Positions 25,383-34,942 of a stretch of 41,157 nucleotides of DNA are shown here, piece after piece. The translations under genes and the position numbers were made by a program. The stretch's first letter is position 1. Each line of letters begins with the position of its first letter. The notes under the pieces are model-generated. The model was not told the DNA's origin and made no database searches. It saw nothing but the letters and a program-made list of their open reading frames with translations. Origin of the DNA: Psychrobacter sp. 4Dc (GTDB lineage Bacteria > Pseudomonadota > Gammaproteobacteria > Pseudomonadales > Moraxellaceae); the NCBI RefSeq assembly GCF_002836715.1, contig NZ_PJAT01000105.1, forward strand, positions 1 through 41,157, in the 5' to 3' direction.

Positions 25383-27887
25383 CTAGAACCATTCAACAGC
25401 GCGGTCATACCAAGTATCAGCACGGTCTTCATCACCTTCACTTTGCTCGCTGATACCTTCTGCACCATCAGATTCAACAGCTTCGCCATTTGGAATTTCT
25501 AAACCTTCGCGGCGACGTTGTTGATTGATATCACCTTGCTGATTTTGGAACTGTGTCTGTTCACGAGCGCGATCTTGCTGATACAGGCTCAGCGCACAAC
25601 TGCTGGCTTCTTCTGGTAGGTGAGCTGACATTACTGGTAGGTAGCGAGCGTTAGCACAGCGCTCATTAGACAGTTTGCCTGAATTGTTCTCTAGCCATAA
25701 CCACTCGATACCTTCTGGCTCTGGTAGAGCAACCGGAGTCAGTTTTAGGCGTTTCATATAATCTACCCAAACTGGTAAGGCGCCAGTACCACCACTCAAA
25801 CCAATCGGTTTATTGTCATCACGACCAACCCAAACGACACTTACATAGTTGCCACTATAGCCTGCAAACCAAGCATCACGGTAGTCATTTGTCGTACCTG
25901 TTTTTCCGGCTAGGTTTAAATTACTGCCGAGTGATTGGGCGCGTCTGGCTGTACCATTTGAGACGACTTGCTGTAATGCATAGTTGGTCAAAAAGTTGGT
26001 TTCAGGTGGAATGCTGCGCTGAGTGTTAAGCCCAGTACGCTGTAAGATACGGCCGCGATCATCAATGACCGTACGGATACTGTGAATAGGCGTGCGGAAA
26101 CCACCAGTGGCAAATACTTGGTAAATACCAAGCATGTCCATCGGACTCAAATTAACTGAGCCTAATAATGCTGATGGGTAAGGTGGTATTTTTTCTTTGA
26201 TACCCATGCGCTGTAATTGCTTAGCAAAGGTATTAACGCCGAACTCCATACCTAAGCGTACTGCTGCTTGGTTATAGGATTGAGACAGTGCCGTGGTAAA
26301 TGGTACATAACCATGATCACGGTTGTCGTAGTTTTTAGGGTTCCAGTCAGTACCGTCGTTTAGATTGACCGTGATAGGGGAGTCATCTACTGAACTGGCC
26401 AAGTTATAACGACCGCTCTCAAGCGCAGTCATATAAATGATAGGCTTCAGCAATGAGCCGACTTGGCGTTTGGCATCTACCGCGCGGTTAAACCCTGTAA
26501 ATTCACTACCACTACCTACGACAGACACTAGCTCGCCAGTCTCAGGATTGGCACTCACTAATGCACCTTGTAAATCCTTAGTTTTGCTACTGCTACGGCG
26601 CAGCTCACCAAGTTTTCTATCAACGGCTTTGTCTGCGGCCAATTGAGCGATAGGGTCTAGAGTACTGATAATAATCAGACCTTCGTTCTTGAGGTCGTCA
26701 GAATAATAGACGGTATTTAGCTCACGTTTAACAATATCTAAGAAGTCAGGGAACTGGCTTTTGCCTTCAGCAGGCTTATCCACGATACCAAGCGGTTGTT
26801 TCAATGCTTTGTCGTAGTCTTCTTGACTCAATGTGCCCATGGTCAGCATATTGTTAAGCACTACGTCACGGCGTGCTTTTGAGTCATTAGGATTACGACG
26901 TGGGTTATAAATACTTGGACCTTTTGCCATACCAACCAGCATTGCTTGCTGATCTAAGCGCAGCTCATTAAGAGGTTTGTCAAAATAAAACTGTGATGCC
27001 AAACCAAAACCATTGATAGAGCGGTTGCCATTTTGACCCAGATAAATCTCATTCAAATAGGTCTGTAGAATTTCATCTTTGCTGTAATGCAGCTCAAGCA
27101 GCACGGCCATCAATGCTTCGTTGGCTTTGCGTTTGATAGTGCGATCTGAATTGAGATAGAAGTTTTTGATCAGCTGCTGGGTGATGGTCGAGCCACCTTG
27201 TCTGGCACCACCAGTAAAGTTATTGATTACGGCACGGGCGATACCACGTACTGATACCCCTTTGTGCTCATAAAACGCGCGATCTTCGGTAGCGATAAGG
27301 GCATCAATTAACGGCTGAGGCACTTCGTCCAAAGACACAACCATCCGATCTTCATTACTGTCGGGATAGATACCACCGATATTGACAGGCTCTAGACGAA
27401 TGATACCGCTTTTGGCAGGCAGAGTACTTTGAATAGACTCTACTTTATTGCCAGAAATCGTCATTTTGATGACTTGCTCGGCATCTTTATCATTAGCACT
27501 ATACGTAAAGCCGCGAGTGTGAATAAAGTAAGTATTACCTGTTCGGTGATAGGTACCTGTGCGGTCATAAGCTTTGTTGCTTTGATAATTAAGCAACTCT
27601 AGCCATGTCTTCATTGTATCTCTATCGACATTGGCGCCTTGGTACAGCTCAAGCGGCTGCGAATACACTTTGGCTGGAATGTCCCAGCGCTTACCCTCAA
27701 ACTTATGAGTAATGGTGCGATCAAGTTTGATTAAATACAGTGCCAACAGCACCATGCCTGCGATGATGATAATTAATAGCAGACTACTAAAGACCAAGCC
27801 GCGCTGCTGCGAGGGTAGCGTGCGCATAGTAGACTTAGATGACGCTGATAACTTGGTATTTGGTAACTTGTAATTAGGTTTTTGCAC
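25383..27887 (-). CDS. mrcB: Bifunctional penicillin-binding protein 1b
   Basis: This 834-residue class A PBP polymerises and crosslinks peptidoglycan. Order: a short cytoplasmic tail, one membrane span (about 31-53), a UB2H-like domain (WDIPAKVYSQPLELYQG), glycosyltransferase GT51 with catalytic Glu in ATEDRAFYEHKG near residue 198 and GGSTITQQLIKN, then transpeptidase with S-L-L-K near 477 (VGSLLKPIIY), SYN (LSQSYNQAAV) and KTG near 660 (LAGKTGTTNDYRD). The C-terminus is acidic and Gln-rich. The UB2H domain distinguishes PBP1b from PBP1a and fits an outer-membrane activator such as the neighbouring lipoprotein. The start appears to be GTG. Confidence 0.95.
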   Translation of the reverse strand: MQKPNYKLPNTKLSASSKSTMRTLPSQQRGLVFSSLLLIIIIAGMVLLALYLIKLDRTITHKFEGKRWDIPAKVYSQPLELYQGANVDRDTMKTWLELLNYQSNKAYDRTGTYHRTGNTYFIHTRGFTYSANDKDAEQVIKMTISGNKVESIQSTLPAKSGIIRLEPVNIGGIYPDSNEDRMVVSLDEVPQPLIDALIATEDRAFYEHKGVSVRGIARAVINNFTGGARQGGSTITQQLIKNFYLNSDRTIKRKANEALMAVLLELHYSKDEILQTYLNEIYLGQNGNRSINGFGLASQFYFDKPLNELRLDQQAMLVGMAKGPSIYNPRRNPNDSKARRDVVLNNMLTMGTLSQEDYDKALKQPLGIVDKPAEGKSQFPDFLDIVKRELNTVYYSDDLKNEGLIIISTLDPIAQLAADKAVDRKLGELRRSSSKTKDLQGALVSANPETGELVSVVGSGSEFTGFNRAVDAKRQVGSLLKPIIYMTALESGRYNLASSVDDSPITVNLNDGTDWNPKNYDNRDHGYVPFTTALSQSYNQAAVRLGMEFGVNTFAKQLQRMGIKEKIPPYPSALLGSVNLSPMDMLGIYQVFATGGFRTPIHSIRTVIDDRGRILQRTGLNTQRSIPPETNFLTNYALQQVVSNGTARRAQSLGSNLNLAGKTGTTNDYRDAWFAGYSGNYVSVVWVGRDDNKPIGLSGGTGALPVWVDYMKRLKLTPVALPEPEGIEWLWLENNSGKLSNERCANARYLPVMSAHLPEEASSCALSLYQQDRAREQTQFQNQQGDINQQRRREGLEIPNGEAVESDGAEGISEQSEGDEDRADTWYDRAVEWF

Positions 27888-28324
27888 GGATGTCGCACCA
27901 TTTTTGGATAAAAAACTGCCTCATAATGACGCAAATTGATAAATTTTTCAATCTATCATCGTCAACGCGGGCATTTATTGGTCGTAGACCATGAGCGATG
28001 ATACTGCTCATAGCGATAGCTTATAGTATAATCCCTATTAAAATACCGATACTTGTAATAAAGCGTCAGTCACTTTCAATCTGGTAGATAAACGCCATAT
28101 AAGATAACAATTTACGATTGCCCTCACGATGTATTTTGTATGAATTCGCTGTTGCTAATGGTTTGCTATTAGCCGTTTGTTATTAATACTGTGCCACTAG
28201 TGGTAGTGATATTCATGTGATTAAAAACGGCTCTATTGCATGACGTACAGTACAGTCAATACGAGCAAGTTTGCTTTAAATGAATGCATTTTAAGCAAGC
28301 CTGTCAAAGGAAGTAAGCGCGACT
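27888..28324. other. Divergent intergenic region mrcB / copper ATPase
   Basis: This 437-base region holds no gene. Visible: a 10-bp palindrome CCACTAGTGG near 28193-28205, and a 28-bp imperfect inverted repeat at 28271-28298 (TTGCTTTAAATG against its partner CATTTTAAGCAA) just before the ATPase ribosome site. No promoter stood out convincingly for either gene. Confidence 0.45.
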
Positions 28325-31138
28325 ATGTCTAGTATCCAATCATCAGTATCATCTGCTACCAATCACTCTTATGAAGACACTTCTATTATCGAAGGCTTAG
28401 TGCTTCCGCTGGCTGACCACTGTTTTCACTGCGGCGACCCCGTACCTCAGCCACCGTTTCATACCGAGATATTAGGTCAGTCACGAGAGATGTGTTGTAT
28501 GGGCTGTCAGTTAGCTGCCCAAAGCATTGTAGAGGCTGGTCTTGAGCAATATTATCTTGACCGTTCAGAGATTAATCGTACGGCAAGTTTGCCAACCCAG
28601 CTGACGCGTCTCGAGGTCTACGATCATGACGAGATAAAATCACAGTTCGTTTACGCGCAAGATGGCATGTCAGTAGCAGAGCTGTCTGTTAATAACTTAC
28701 GGTGTGCTGCCTGTACTTGGCTGATTGAGTCGCGTCTCGATGAGCTAGAGGGTATTGGTAAATGTCAGGTAAATTTGACCAACCAACGTATGCGGGTCAT
28801 TTGGAATGAAGATAAGTTACCCATCAGTCGCATTTTAGCGGTCATCAACGAAATCGGCTACGAAGCCAAGCCTTATCGCCAAGATACACACGAAGCCATG
28901 CTGGCACGTCATAACAACCAAATGCTGTTGCGTCTCGGCATCGCTGCACTAGGTTCGATGCAAGCGATGATGTATGCCGTTGCGCTTTATTTTGGTGAGT
29001 ATAGCGACATGTTGATATTCCAACGTGACTTTTTGCGTTGGGTGTCTTTATTTGTGAGCACACCTGTATTTTTCTATGCTGGTATTCCTTTTTTTACCTC
29101 TGCATGGTCAGCGATTCGTGCCCGCCAAGTCAATATGGATGTGCCCGTCAGTCTTGCGTTGATTATTACTTTCTTTGCCAGTCTCTACGCTACCATCACT
29201 GGGCAAGGGGAGACGTACTATGACTCGGTTAGTATGTTTATTTTCTTTTTGCTGGCAGGGCGTTATATCGAGCATAACGCACGTTTAAAAGCCGCGACTA
29301 TGGCTAATGATTTGGTAGTGGTTGAGCCGGTATTGGTACAAAAAATCGCTGAAGACAAAGCAGCTGCTAAGCGTATTTTACAACTGCTAAAAGAAAATAC
29401 GTCTCAACAAGATGAGCTTATTAAAAGTGAGCTTACTGAAAATGAAACTATTAAAGGTGAGTCAGCTATAGTAGAGCCGATGCCTGATTTTATGCAACGT
29501 ATGGACGCCAATGTTTATCAGCTCACATCACGTATCGCTCAAGACTGGCAGCAGTCACGCAACCAACAGAATGTGCAATCACAAGCAGAAGACGATATAG
29601 AGTCAAAGCAAATGGTCACCGCTCATAGTTTACAGGTGGGTGATATTATTTTGGTTGAAGCGGGCTCTGAGATTATCAGTGACGGCATCTTGCTAAGTTC
29701 TACTGCAACGGTGTCACAAAGTCTACTGACTGGCGAAGGTGATTTAATCATCAAATCCCAAGGTGATTATATCGTCGGCGGTGCACAAAACGATAGCCAG
29801 CCGTTCGAAATGCTCGTCACCGCCTTACCAAAAGACAGTCAGATAGGTTTAATTGATCGATTGATGAATCGTGCCATGAGCGAAAAACCCAAACTGGCGC
29901 AACAAGCAGATAAGCTGGCACGTTGGTTTGTCGCGCGTATTTTGGTTTTATCCGTCTTAGTATTTGTCGGCTGGTATATTGTTGACCCAAGCCAAGCCAT
30001 TTGGGCAACCGTGGCAGTCTTAGTCGCTACTTGTCCATGTGCTCTGTCGTTGGCAACGCCGATTGCCTTGACCGTCTCAACCAATCGTCTGGCAAGCTAT
30101 GGTTTTTTGACGACGCGTGGACATACATTACAAACGCTAGCTGAAATCACGCACGTTGCTTTTGATAAGACAGGCACGCTGACTTATGGTAAGCCAAATT
30201 TATTAAATATCGAATTAATCACACCAAAAAGCCAGACCGAAATTGACGATTTATCATTAATAGCGCAAAAAGATACGCTATTGGCCATTGCAGCTGCGCT
30301 AGAAGTGGGAAGTCGTCATCCAATTGCCCACGCATTACTGACGGCGGCCTATCAGTTACACCTGCCATCGACACAAGCCGTACAGCATTATCCAGCAGGC
30401 GGTGTAGAAGCAATGATTGAAGGCACTGTATATCGAATTGGGCACAAGGACTTTGCGCTAGATAAAACAGATAATAGCGTCAATGATATAGATGCTAGTA
30501 ATGATTTAACCATTAATCTGGTAGCTCAGCGAGCCAGCTCAGCAGTGGTATTGTCTTGTCAAAATACTGATAGCAAAACATGGCAGGCGCTGGCATGCTT
30601 TTATTTCAATGACAAGGTACGTGATAGTGCGCAGTCGATGCTCGATACACTCAAAGAGCTAGGTATCGAGTCTGTTATGTTGACAGGTGATCCAAGCCCG
30701 CAAGCGCTAGTCATGGCTGAGAGTTTAGGTATGCAAGCTGCATACAATGGCCTATCACCGACTGATAAAGTCAATCATATTCAGCAGTTGCAAGCTAACG
30801 GTGCTGTGGTATTGATGGTGGGTGATGGTATCAACGATGCACCAGTGCTAGCAGCAGCAGATGTGTCGACCTCGATTGCAGGTGCGGCAGACTTAGCACA
30901 AGTATCTAGTGATAGTATTATCTTAAATGGACAAATCGAGGCCATCACTGCGGCTAAACGTATCTCTGATAAGACGGAACGTATTATCAAGCAAAATTTC
31001 CGTTGGGCACTCGCTTACAACAGTATTGTTCTGATACCAGCGGCTTTAGGTTATGTACCACCATGGCTCGCTGCAATTGGTATGTCGCTCAGTTCGCTAT
31101 TTGTCGTATTAAATGCATTACGCTTAAAACGTGCTTAG
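28325..31138 (+). CDS. ccoI: Copper-type P1B ATPase, CcoI/FixI-like
   Basis: This 937-residue heavy-metal P-type ATPase is probably the pump supplying copper for cbb3 oxidase assembly. The N-terminus has a Cys cluster (HCFHCGDPV, MCCMGCQLAA) typical of the CcoI group, then a metal-binding domain with C127-A-A-C130. Actuator TGE is at 469-471, the membrane CPC motif at 570-572, the phosphorylation site DKTGT at 614, and GDGIND at 833. Between the actuator and the preceding helix lies a polar stretch (about 330-435) longer than in usual CcoI. AAGGAAG precedes the ATG. ccoNOPQ are not in the window, so CcoI rather than another copper exporter rests on the N-terminal Cys region. Confidence 0.85.
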   Translation: MSSIQSSVSSATNHSYEDTSIIEGLVLPLADHCFHCGDPVPQPPFHTEILGQSREMCCMGCQLAAQSIVEAGLEQYYLDRSEINRTASLPTQLTRLEVYDHDEIKSQFVYAQDGMSVAELSVNNLRCAACTWLIESRLDELEGIGKCQVNLTNQRMRVIWNEDKLPISRILAVINEIGYEAKPYRQDTHEAMLARHNNQMLLRLGIAALGSMQAMMYAVALYFGEYSDMLIFQRDFLRWVSLFVSTPVFFYAGIPFFTSAWSAIRARQVNMDVPVSLALIITFFASLYATITGQGETYYDSVSMFIFFLLAGRYIEHNARLKAATMANDLVVVEPVLVQKIAEDKAAAKRILQLLKENTSQQDELIKSELTENETIKGESAIVEPMPDFMQRMDANVYQLTSRIAQDWQQSRNQQNVQSQAEDDIESKQMVTAHSLQVGDIILVEAGSEIISDGILLSSTATVSQSLLTGEGDLIIKSQGDYIVGGAQNDSQPFEMLVTALPKDSQIGLIDRLMNRAMSEKPKLAQQADKLARWFVARILVLSVLVFVGWYIVDPSQAIWATVAVLVATCPCALSLATPIALTVSTNRLASYGFLTTRGHTLQTLAEITHVAFDKTGTLTYGKPNLLNIELITPKSQTEIDDLSLIAQKDTLLAIAAALEVGSRHPIAHALLTAAYQLHLPSTQAVQHYPAGGVEAMIEGTVYRIGHKDFALDKTDNSVNDIDASNDLTINLVAQRASSAVVLSCQNTDSKTWQALACFYFNDKVRDSAQSMLDTLKELGIESVMLTGDPSPQALVMAESLGMQAAYNGLSPTDKVNHIQQLQANGAVVLMVGDGINDAPVLAAADVSTSIAGAADLAQVSSDSIILNGQIEAITAAKRISDKTERIIKQNFRWALAYNSIVLIPAALGYVPPWLAAIGMSLSSLFVVLNALRLKRA

Positions 31139-31185
31139 TCTCTTTAAAAAGCATTTAATGTAAACAGGTCTGTAAAGTTTGCCCA

Positions 31186-31215
31186 CAAAAAAACCGCCTT
31201 CCATCAAATGAAGGG
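31186..31215. terminator. Terminator between ccoI and the Bax-inhibitor-like gene
   Basis: AACCGCCTTC and GAAGGGCGGTT form a stem with one bulged base, flanked by A7 and T6, so it can act on both converging genes. Confidence 0.85.
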
Positions 31216-31257
31216 CGGTTTTTTCTATAAAGAGATACTGTTAAGCAGCTCTTACAA

Positions 31258-31980
31258 TTAGTCTTGTAGATAGCTTAGCAGACGCATAAATTCGATATAC
31301 ATCCAGACTAAGGTCGCAAGAATACCAATACTGAACAACCATTCGTAATCTTCAGAAACACCCATCGCAACACCGCGATCAATATTATCGAAATCTAACA
31401 GCAAGGTGAAAGAAGCGATAACGATGACAAATAAGCTAAAGCCAATAGCGATAGCGCCACCTTCAAATAGGAACGGTAATGATGAGCCAAACGCTAGAGA
31501 AAGTACCCACTGTGCTACATAGACAAGCATAATGGCAATGACCGCCGAGGTCACGATAGAACGGAACTTTTCAGTAACCTTAACTAAACCTGAACGATAT
31601 AACCCAAGCATAACTGCAGCTGTGACAAAAGTTGCGCACATTGCCGTGACTGGTACCGTTGGATACATTCTCATGAAAAATAATGAGATACCGCCCAAAA
31701 ATATACCTTCTAACAAGGCGTAAGGCACTGCCAAAGTCTTGGCTTTTTGCGGCTTGAAGGTAATAAAAAGCGCCAGAACAAACGCAGCAATCATGCTACC
31801 AAAGGCTGCCATCGTAATAAAACCTTGCGATAAACCTGCCATAAGCGCATAAAAGAAAAAGCCCACACCAGTAATGGCTGATAAACCAAGTAACAAGCTG
31901 GTCTTTTGAATTACGCCTTTGACCGTCATTGGATTACCGCCGATCGCAAGTTCTGCGCGACTGACAATAGGATTGGCCAT
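31258..31980 (-). CDS. Bax inhibitor-1 / YccA-like membrane protein
   Basis: This 240-residue protein has about seven hydrophobic segments, running from LLLGLSAITGVGFFFYALMA to SIGILATLVWMYIEFMRLL. Charged DFDNIDRGVAMGVSEDYEW near the C-terminus is characteristic of the Bax1-I (PF12811-like) branch, which includes the pH-sensitive calcium-leak protein YetJ's wider superfamily. The cellular role in bacteria is unclear. AAGGAC precedes the ATG. It is a single gene. Confidence 0.88.
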   Translation of the reverse strand: MANPIVSRAELAIGGNPMTVKGVIQKTSLLLGLSAITGVGFFFYALMAGLSQGFITMAAFGSMIAAFVLALFITFKPQKAKTLAVPYALLEGIFLGGISLFFMRMYPTVPVTAMCATFVTAAVMLGLYRSGLVKVTEKFRSIVTSAVIAIMLVYVAQWVLSLAFGSSLPFLFEGGAIAIGFSLFVIVIASFTLLLDFDNIDRGVAMGVSEDYEWLFSIGILATLVWMYIEFMRLLSYLQD

Positions 31981-32299
31981 ACATAAGTCCTTAATAATAA
32001 AATATAAAAATAGTGATATTAGTTACTTTAGCAAAACCGCCATTATTGTCAACTGTGTTTGCGTGACAACTGCTGCGGTGCAACCTTAGACTGCTCATTG
32101 GCTAGCGCATCGAGCTACTGTATCGCTCAATATGCTAATTTAACAACTGAACAGAAAGATCTGACTAAGTAAAACATTCGATAGCTTTTATATGGGGTCA
32201 GTTACGACAGTTAACAACGATAATTCATAAACATGCTAGTCTAAGCGCGCATTTATCGCTATCATTACCTTGTACTTCACCGTTATACCGAGTCGTTTT
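31981..32299. promoter_or_regulatory. Divergent intergenic region with a minus-strand promoter
   Basis: For the Bax-inhibitor-like gene, TTGACA (32052-32047) and TAAAGT (32030-32025) on the minus strand are 16 bp apart, a fair promoter. No clear promoter was seen for nadK. The phrase ATGGGGTCAGTT near 32193 recalls an IS3 end but has no partner. Confidence 0.45.
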
Positions 32300-33304
32300 A
32301 TGGAAAACTCAGCGCAGTCAGCAAGATTGCCACACTTACATGAATCAGAGCTATTCCACGCTATTAAAAACCCCGCCTTTAGGCGTATTGGTCTAATGGG
32401 CCGTGCTGGTAAACGTAGTGTCACTCAAAGCTTGGTACAGATTGCCCAAACCGTCAATGATATGAATTTGACGTTAATAATGGATGTACAAACGGCCAAT
32501 TTGCCAACGCTTGATCTCACAGACATAGAAAGAGTCAAAATCGTCAAACGTGGTTTGATTGGTGAGATTTGTGATTTGGTTATTGTTGTTGGCGGTGATG
32601 GTTCGATACTACATGCGGCTGAAGCGCTAGCACGCTACCGTGTACCTGTATTAGGGGTTAACCGTGGTCGTTTAGGATTTTTAGCAGATGTAAAACCTGA
32701 TGAAGCTGCCTTTAAGTTACGCCAAGTATTGATGGGAGACTATCAACTGGACCATCGGTTTTTATTGACGATGGAGATACGAGAAGGGCGCAAAATTATC
32801 CATGAAGACATGGCGCTGAACGACATCGTACTGCATGCTGGTAAATCCGTACATATGATTGATTTTCAGATGAAAATTGATGAACATGACGTTTATAGAC
32901 AGCATAGTGATGGCTTGATAGCAGCAACACCGACTGGTTCTACCGCTTACGCCTTATCAGGTGGCGGTCCAATTATTCATCCGAGTATGGACGCTATTTG
33001 TCTGGTGCCGATGCATCCCCATACATTATCTAGCAGACCGATTGTGGTCAGCGGTAATAGTGAGGTTTGTATTCGTATTCATGAAGACAATCGTACTCAG
33101 CCGATGGTAAGTGCGGACGGTAAGCCAAGCGTGCCACTTGAGCAAGAGCAGCGCCTCCATATTCGTAAGCATCCTGATAAGCTTACCTTGTTGCACCCAC
33201 CTGGGTTTGACTTTTATGAGGCCTGCCGTACAAAGCTGCACTGGAACGTACATGCCGAAGAATTCAGTCTTGATGTCGATGATGATATTATAGACGATGA
33301 ATAA
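32300..33304 (+). CDS. nadK: NAD kinase
   Basis: This 334-residue enzyme phosphorylates NAD to NADP. Motifs: GGDGSILHAAE near residue 98, GVNRGRLGFLAD, TPTGSTAYALSGGGPI (substrate loop), and SSRPIVVSG. It is longer than E. coli NadK (292) by about 25 residues at the N-terminus and an acidic C-terminal tail (LDVDDDIIDDE). The start was set at ATG 32300; an in-frame TTG at 32270 is an alternative. It is followed by the yeaC-like gene 55 bases on, probably in one transcript. Confidence 0.95.
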   Translation: MENSAQSARLPHLHESELFHAIKNPAFRRIGLMGRAGKRSVTQSLVQIAQTVNDMNLTLIMDVQTANLPTLDLTDIERVKIVKRGLIGEICDLVIVVGGDGSILHAAEALARYRVPVLGVNRGRLGFLADVKPDEAAFKLRQVLMGDYQLDHRFLLTMEIREGRKIIHEDMALNDIVLHAGKSVHMIDFQMKIDEHDVYRQHSDGLIAATPTGSTAYALSGGGPIIHPSMDAICLVPMHPHTLSSRPIVVSGNSEVCIRIHEDNRTQPMVSADGKPSVPLEQEQRLHIRKHPDKLTLLHPPGFDFYEACRTKLHWNVHAEEFSLDVDDDIIDDE

Positions 33305-33359
33305 GCGTATCTATTAGACCAAAATATGATACAAAAAATGGTAGTGGAGAGTAGGTAAG

Positions 33360-33671
33360 ATGGATAAACAAACAATACTAGCAAGTCTAACACCCGAAGT
33401 GGTTGATAAGTTTCGTATGGCGATTGAACTAGGCAAATGGCCTGACGGTCGTAAGATTACCGCTGAGCAGCGCGAGACTTGTATGCAAGCAGTGATGGTA
33501 TGGGAACATGAGCATCTGCCGCCAGCTGAGCGTACAGGTTATATTCATAAACCCGTAAAAGACGATGGTACTGTCGTTGGCGCTGAATGTGACGTTGAGC
33601 ACGAGCATCACTACCCTAATATGCCGAATCCTAAAGGTGCGGTACAGCCTGTTAAGTTTCGTGATAAATAG
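33360..33671 (+). CDS. yeaC: YeaC-like DUF1315 protein
   Basis: This 103-residue small protein has unknown function. The N-terminal half (LTPEVVDKFRMAIELGKWPD, then GRKITAEQRETCMQAVMVWE) matches the DUF1315/YeaC signature. The second half is His/Pro-rich (VEHEHHYPNMPNP) and could bind metal, which is a guess. It lies directly after nadK and ends at a strong terminator. Confidence 0.85.
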   Translation: MDKQTILASLTPEVVDKFRMAIELGKWPDGRKITAEQRETCMQAVMVWEHEHLPPAERTGYIHKPVKDDGTVVGAECDVEHEHHYPNMPNPKGAVQPVKFRDK

Positions 33672-33715
33672 GTTTATAAGAAGTCTATAATAGTTGTGAT
33701 AAAGACAATTGTCAT

Positions 33716-33748
33716 AAAAAAGCCACGCTATATAGCGTGGCTTTTTTT
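33716..33748. terminator. Terminator between yeaC and hopJ
   Basis: GCCACGCTA-TA-TAGCGTGGC is a near-perfect hairpin with A6 before and T7 after. It serves converging genes on both strands. Confidence 0.92.
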
Positions 33749-33797
33749 ACTTTACCAATAATTAAATTATCAGAAATAGCTTAATCAATATAAATGA

Positions 33798-34172
33798 TTA
33801 AATAGCAGTCGTATCGACACTAGGACGAACCGTTAGCGGATTCTTTTGCATCAAGAATCCTTGCCAGCCCCAATGTAAAAAATTACGGATATTGGCATGA
33901 TCGGTACCGTTAGGCGTTGCTTGAACCTTGGCATAATGTTCACCAAATAGTTTAAGCGTGTCCAATTGGTTCAGGCCATGGTGCTTAGCAAAACCAAAAA
34001 TCTTTGCGCTACCTTCGTTCTCACCGGCTGCATTATGTACCATTCCATTTACGAAAGGAGCAGGCGCATAGCGATAAAAATCATCGATAAAGCTGATGAC
34101 ATCATTGAATCCAATGGCTTTTTTGTTCAAACCATTAAGTAATGCCGATACATCTGATTGGCGGATACTCAT
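33798..34172 (-). CDS. HopJ-family protein
   Basis: This 124-residue protein has the HopJ (PF08888) pattern: NAAGENEGSAKIFGFAKHHGL, LFGEHYAKV, TPNGTDHANIRNF, and a Gly-Trp-Gln-Gly segment. The name comes from a Pseudomonas syringae type III effector, but the family is widespread in bacteria without type III secretion, and no such genes are here. Its function is unknown. It is a single gene, 101 bases downstream of csrA. Confidence 0.87.
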   Translation of the reverse strand: MSIRQSDVSALLNGLNKKAIGFNDVISFIDDFYRYAPAPFVNGMVHNAAGENEGSAKIFGFAKHHGLNQLDTLKLFGEHYAKVQATPNGTDHANIRNFLHWGWQGFLMQKNPLTVRPSVDTTAI

Positions 34173-34273
34173 AAATAAATGACCTCAGAGCAGATTAAAA
34201 AAACAATATAATATTTATGTGTGCTCAATGATGATAGTAGCCGTTGAGCGTTCAGCATTATAATTTAGCTAGC

Positions 34274-34519
34274 TTAGCGATTAAAGTAATCTTCGTCATC
34301 AAATGAAGGCGAAAAGTTGCCTTGCTCAAGATGCTGCATTTGCGACTGTACAGAACGCTCATGCTGAATACGTTGATAAATCTCTTCGCGGTGTACAGCA
34401 ATATCTTTAGGTGCGTTTACACCGATACGTACTTGATTGCCTTTGACGCCTAGAACCGTCACACTTACTTCGTCGCCAATCATTAGCGTTTCGCCCACGC
34501 GGCGTGTCAAAATTAACAT
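34274..34519 (-). CDS. csrA: Carbon storage regulator CsrA
   Basis: This 81-residue post-transcriptional regulator binds GGA motifs in RNA. The N-terminus [18 protein letters not shown], the segment [19 protein letters not shown] and [10 protein letters not shown] are nearly canonical. A C-terminal extension of about 20 residues ([19 protein letters not shown]) is longer than in E. coli (61 aa) but usual in Moraxellaceae. AAGGAG precedes the ATG. The order alaS-lysC-csrA is conserved. Confidence 0.96.
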   Translation of the reverse strand: MLILTRRVGETLMIGDEVSVTVLGVKGNQVRIGVNAPKDIAVHREEIYQRIQHERSVQSQMQHLEQGNFSPSFDDEDYFNR

Positions 34520-34688
34520 GCGTCACACTCCTTATGTCGCATCAACAAATTATTACTCATCAGATTACTTCTCAATTGCAGAACATCACCGCAGCACCAA
34601 ACACGCAATATAACCATTATCACGATGCCAGATATCGTGCCAATAGCGGTAATGATAGGTAGATTCATTTAGCCCAAATGAAAGCCCC

Positions 34689-34717
34689 ATTATAGGCGGC
34701 ATAACAGATACTGTCAC
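34689..34717 (-). promoter_or_regulatory. Probable csrA promoter
   Basis: On the minus strand GTGACA (34717-34712) and TATAAT (34694-34689) have a 17-bp spacer. It predicts a leader of about 160 bases before csrA. Confidence 0.6.
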
Positions 34718-34762
34718 GGTTTTTCACAAAACTATTAGGTAAATGCTCATTTCAACTATGCT

Positions 34763-34798
34763 AAAAAATAAAAATAGGACCTAAAAAGATCCTATTTT
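34763..34798 (-). terminator. Terminator after lysC
   Basis: AAAATAGGA (34771-34779) and TCCTATTTT (34790-34798) pair, with a T-rich run following on the minus strand. It separates lysC from the csrA promoter. Confidence 0.8.
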
Positions 34799-34942
34799 AT
34801 TTAAGTACTGTATTTATTTGGATATTATTAATTTAAAAGCTATTAATTTAAATGCTGTTTATCTACATACTATATAAAGTCATTAATAGCGGTTAATAGA
34901 TAACCATCAATCCTAATGCCACATTTTAACAGTTTTTATGTC

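Noticed and set aside
27935..27955. FNR/ANR-like box (TTGAT...TTCAA) between mrcB and ccoI
   Set aside because: The half-site spacing is 6 rather than 4 bases and the second half is imperfect, so it is not a convincing site.
32190..32210. Fragment resembling an IS3 end (ATGGGGTCAGTT)
   Set aside because: Only about 12 bases agree, no partner repeat or transposase remnant is nearby, and this may be chance.
33798..34172. Type III secretion effector locus suggested by the HopJ name
   Set aside because: The family is common in bacteria without type III secretion, and no secretion or chaperone genes are present here.
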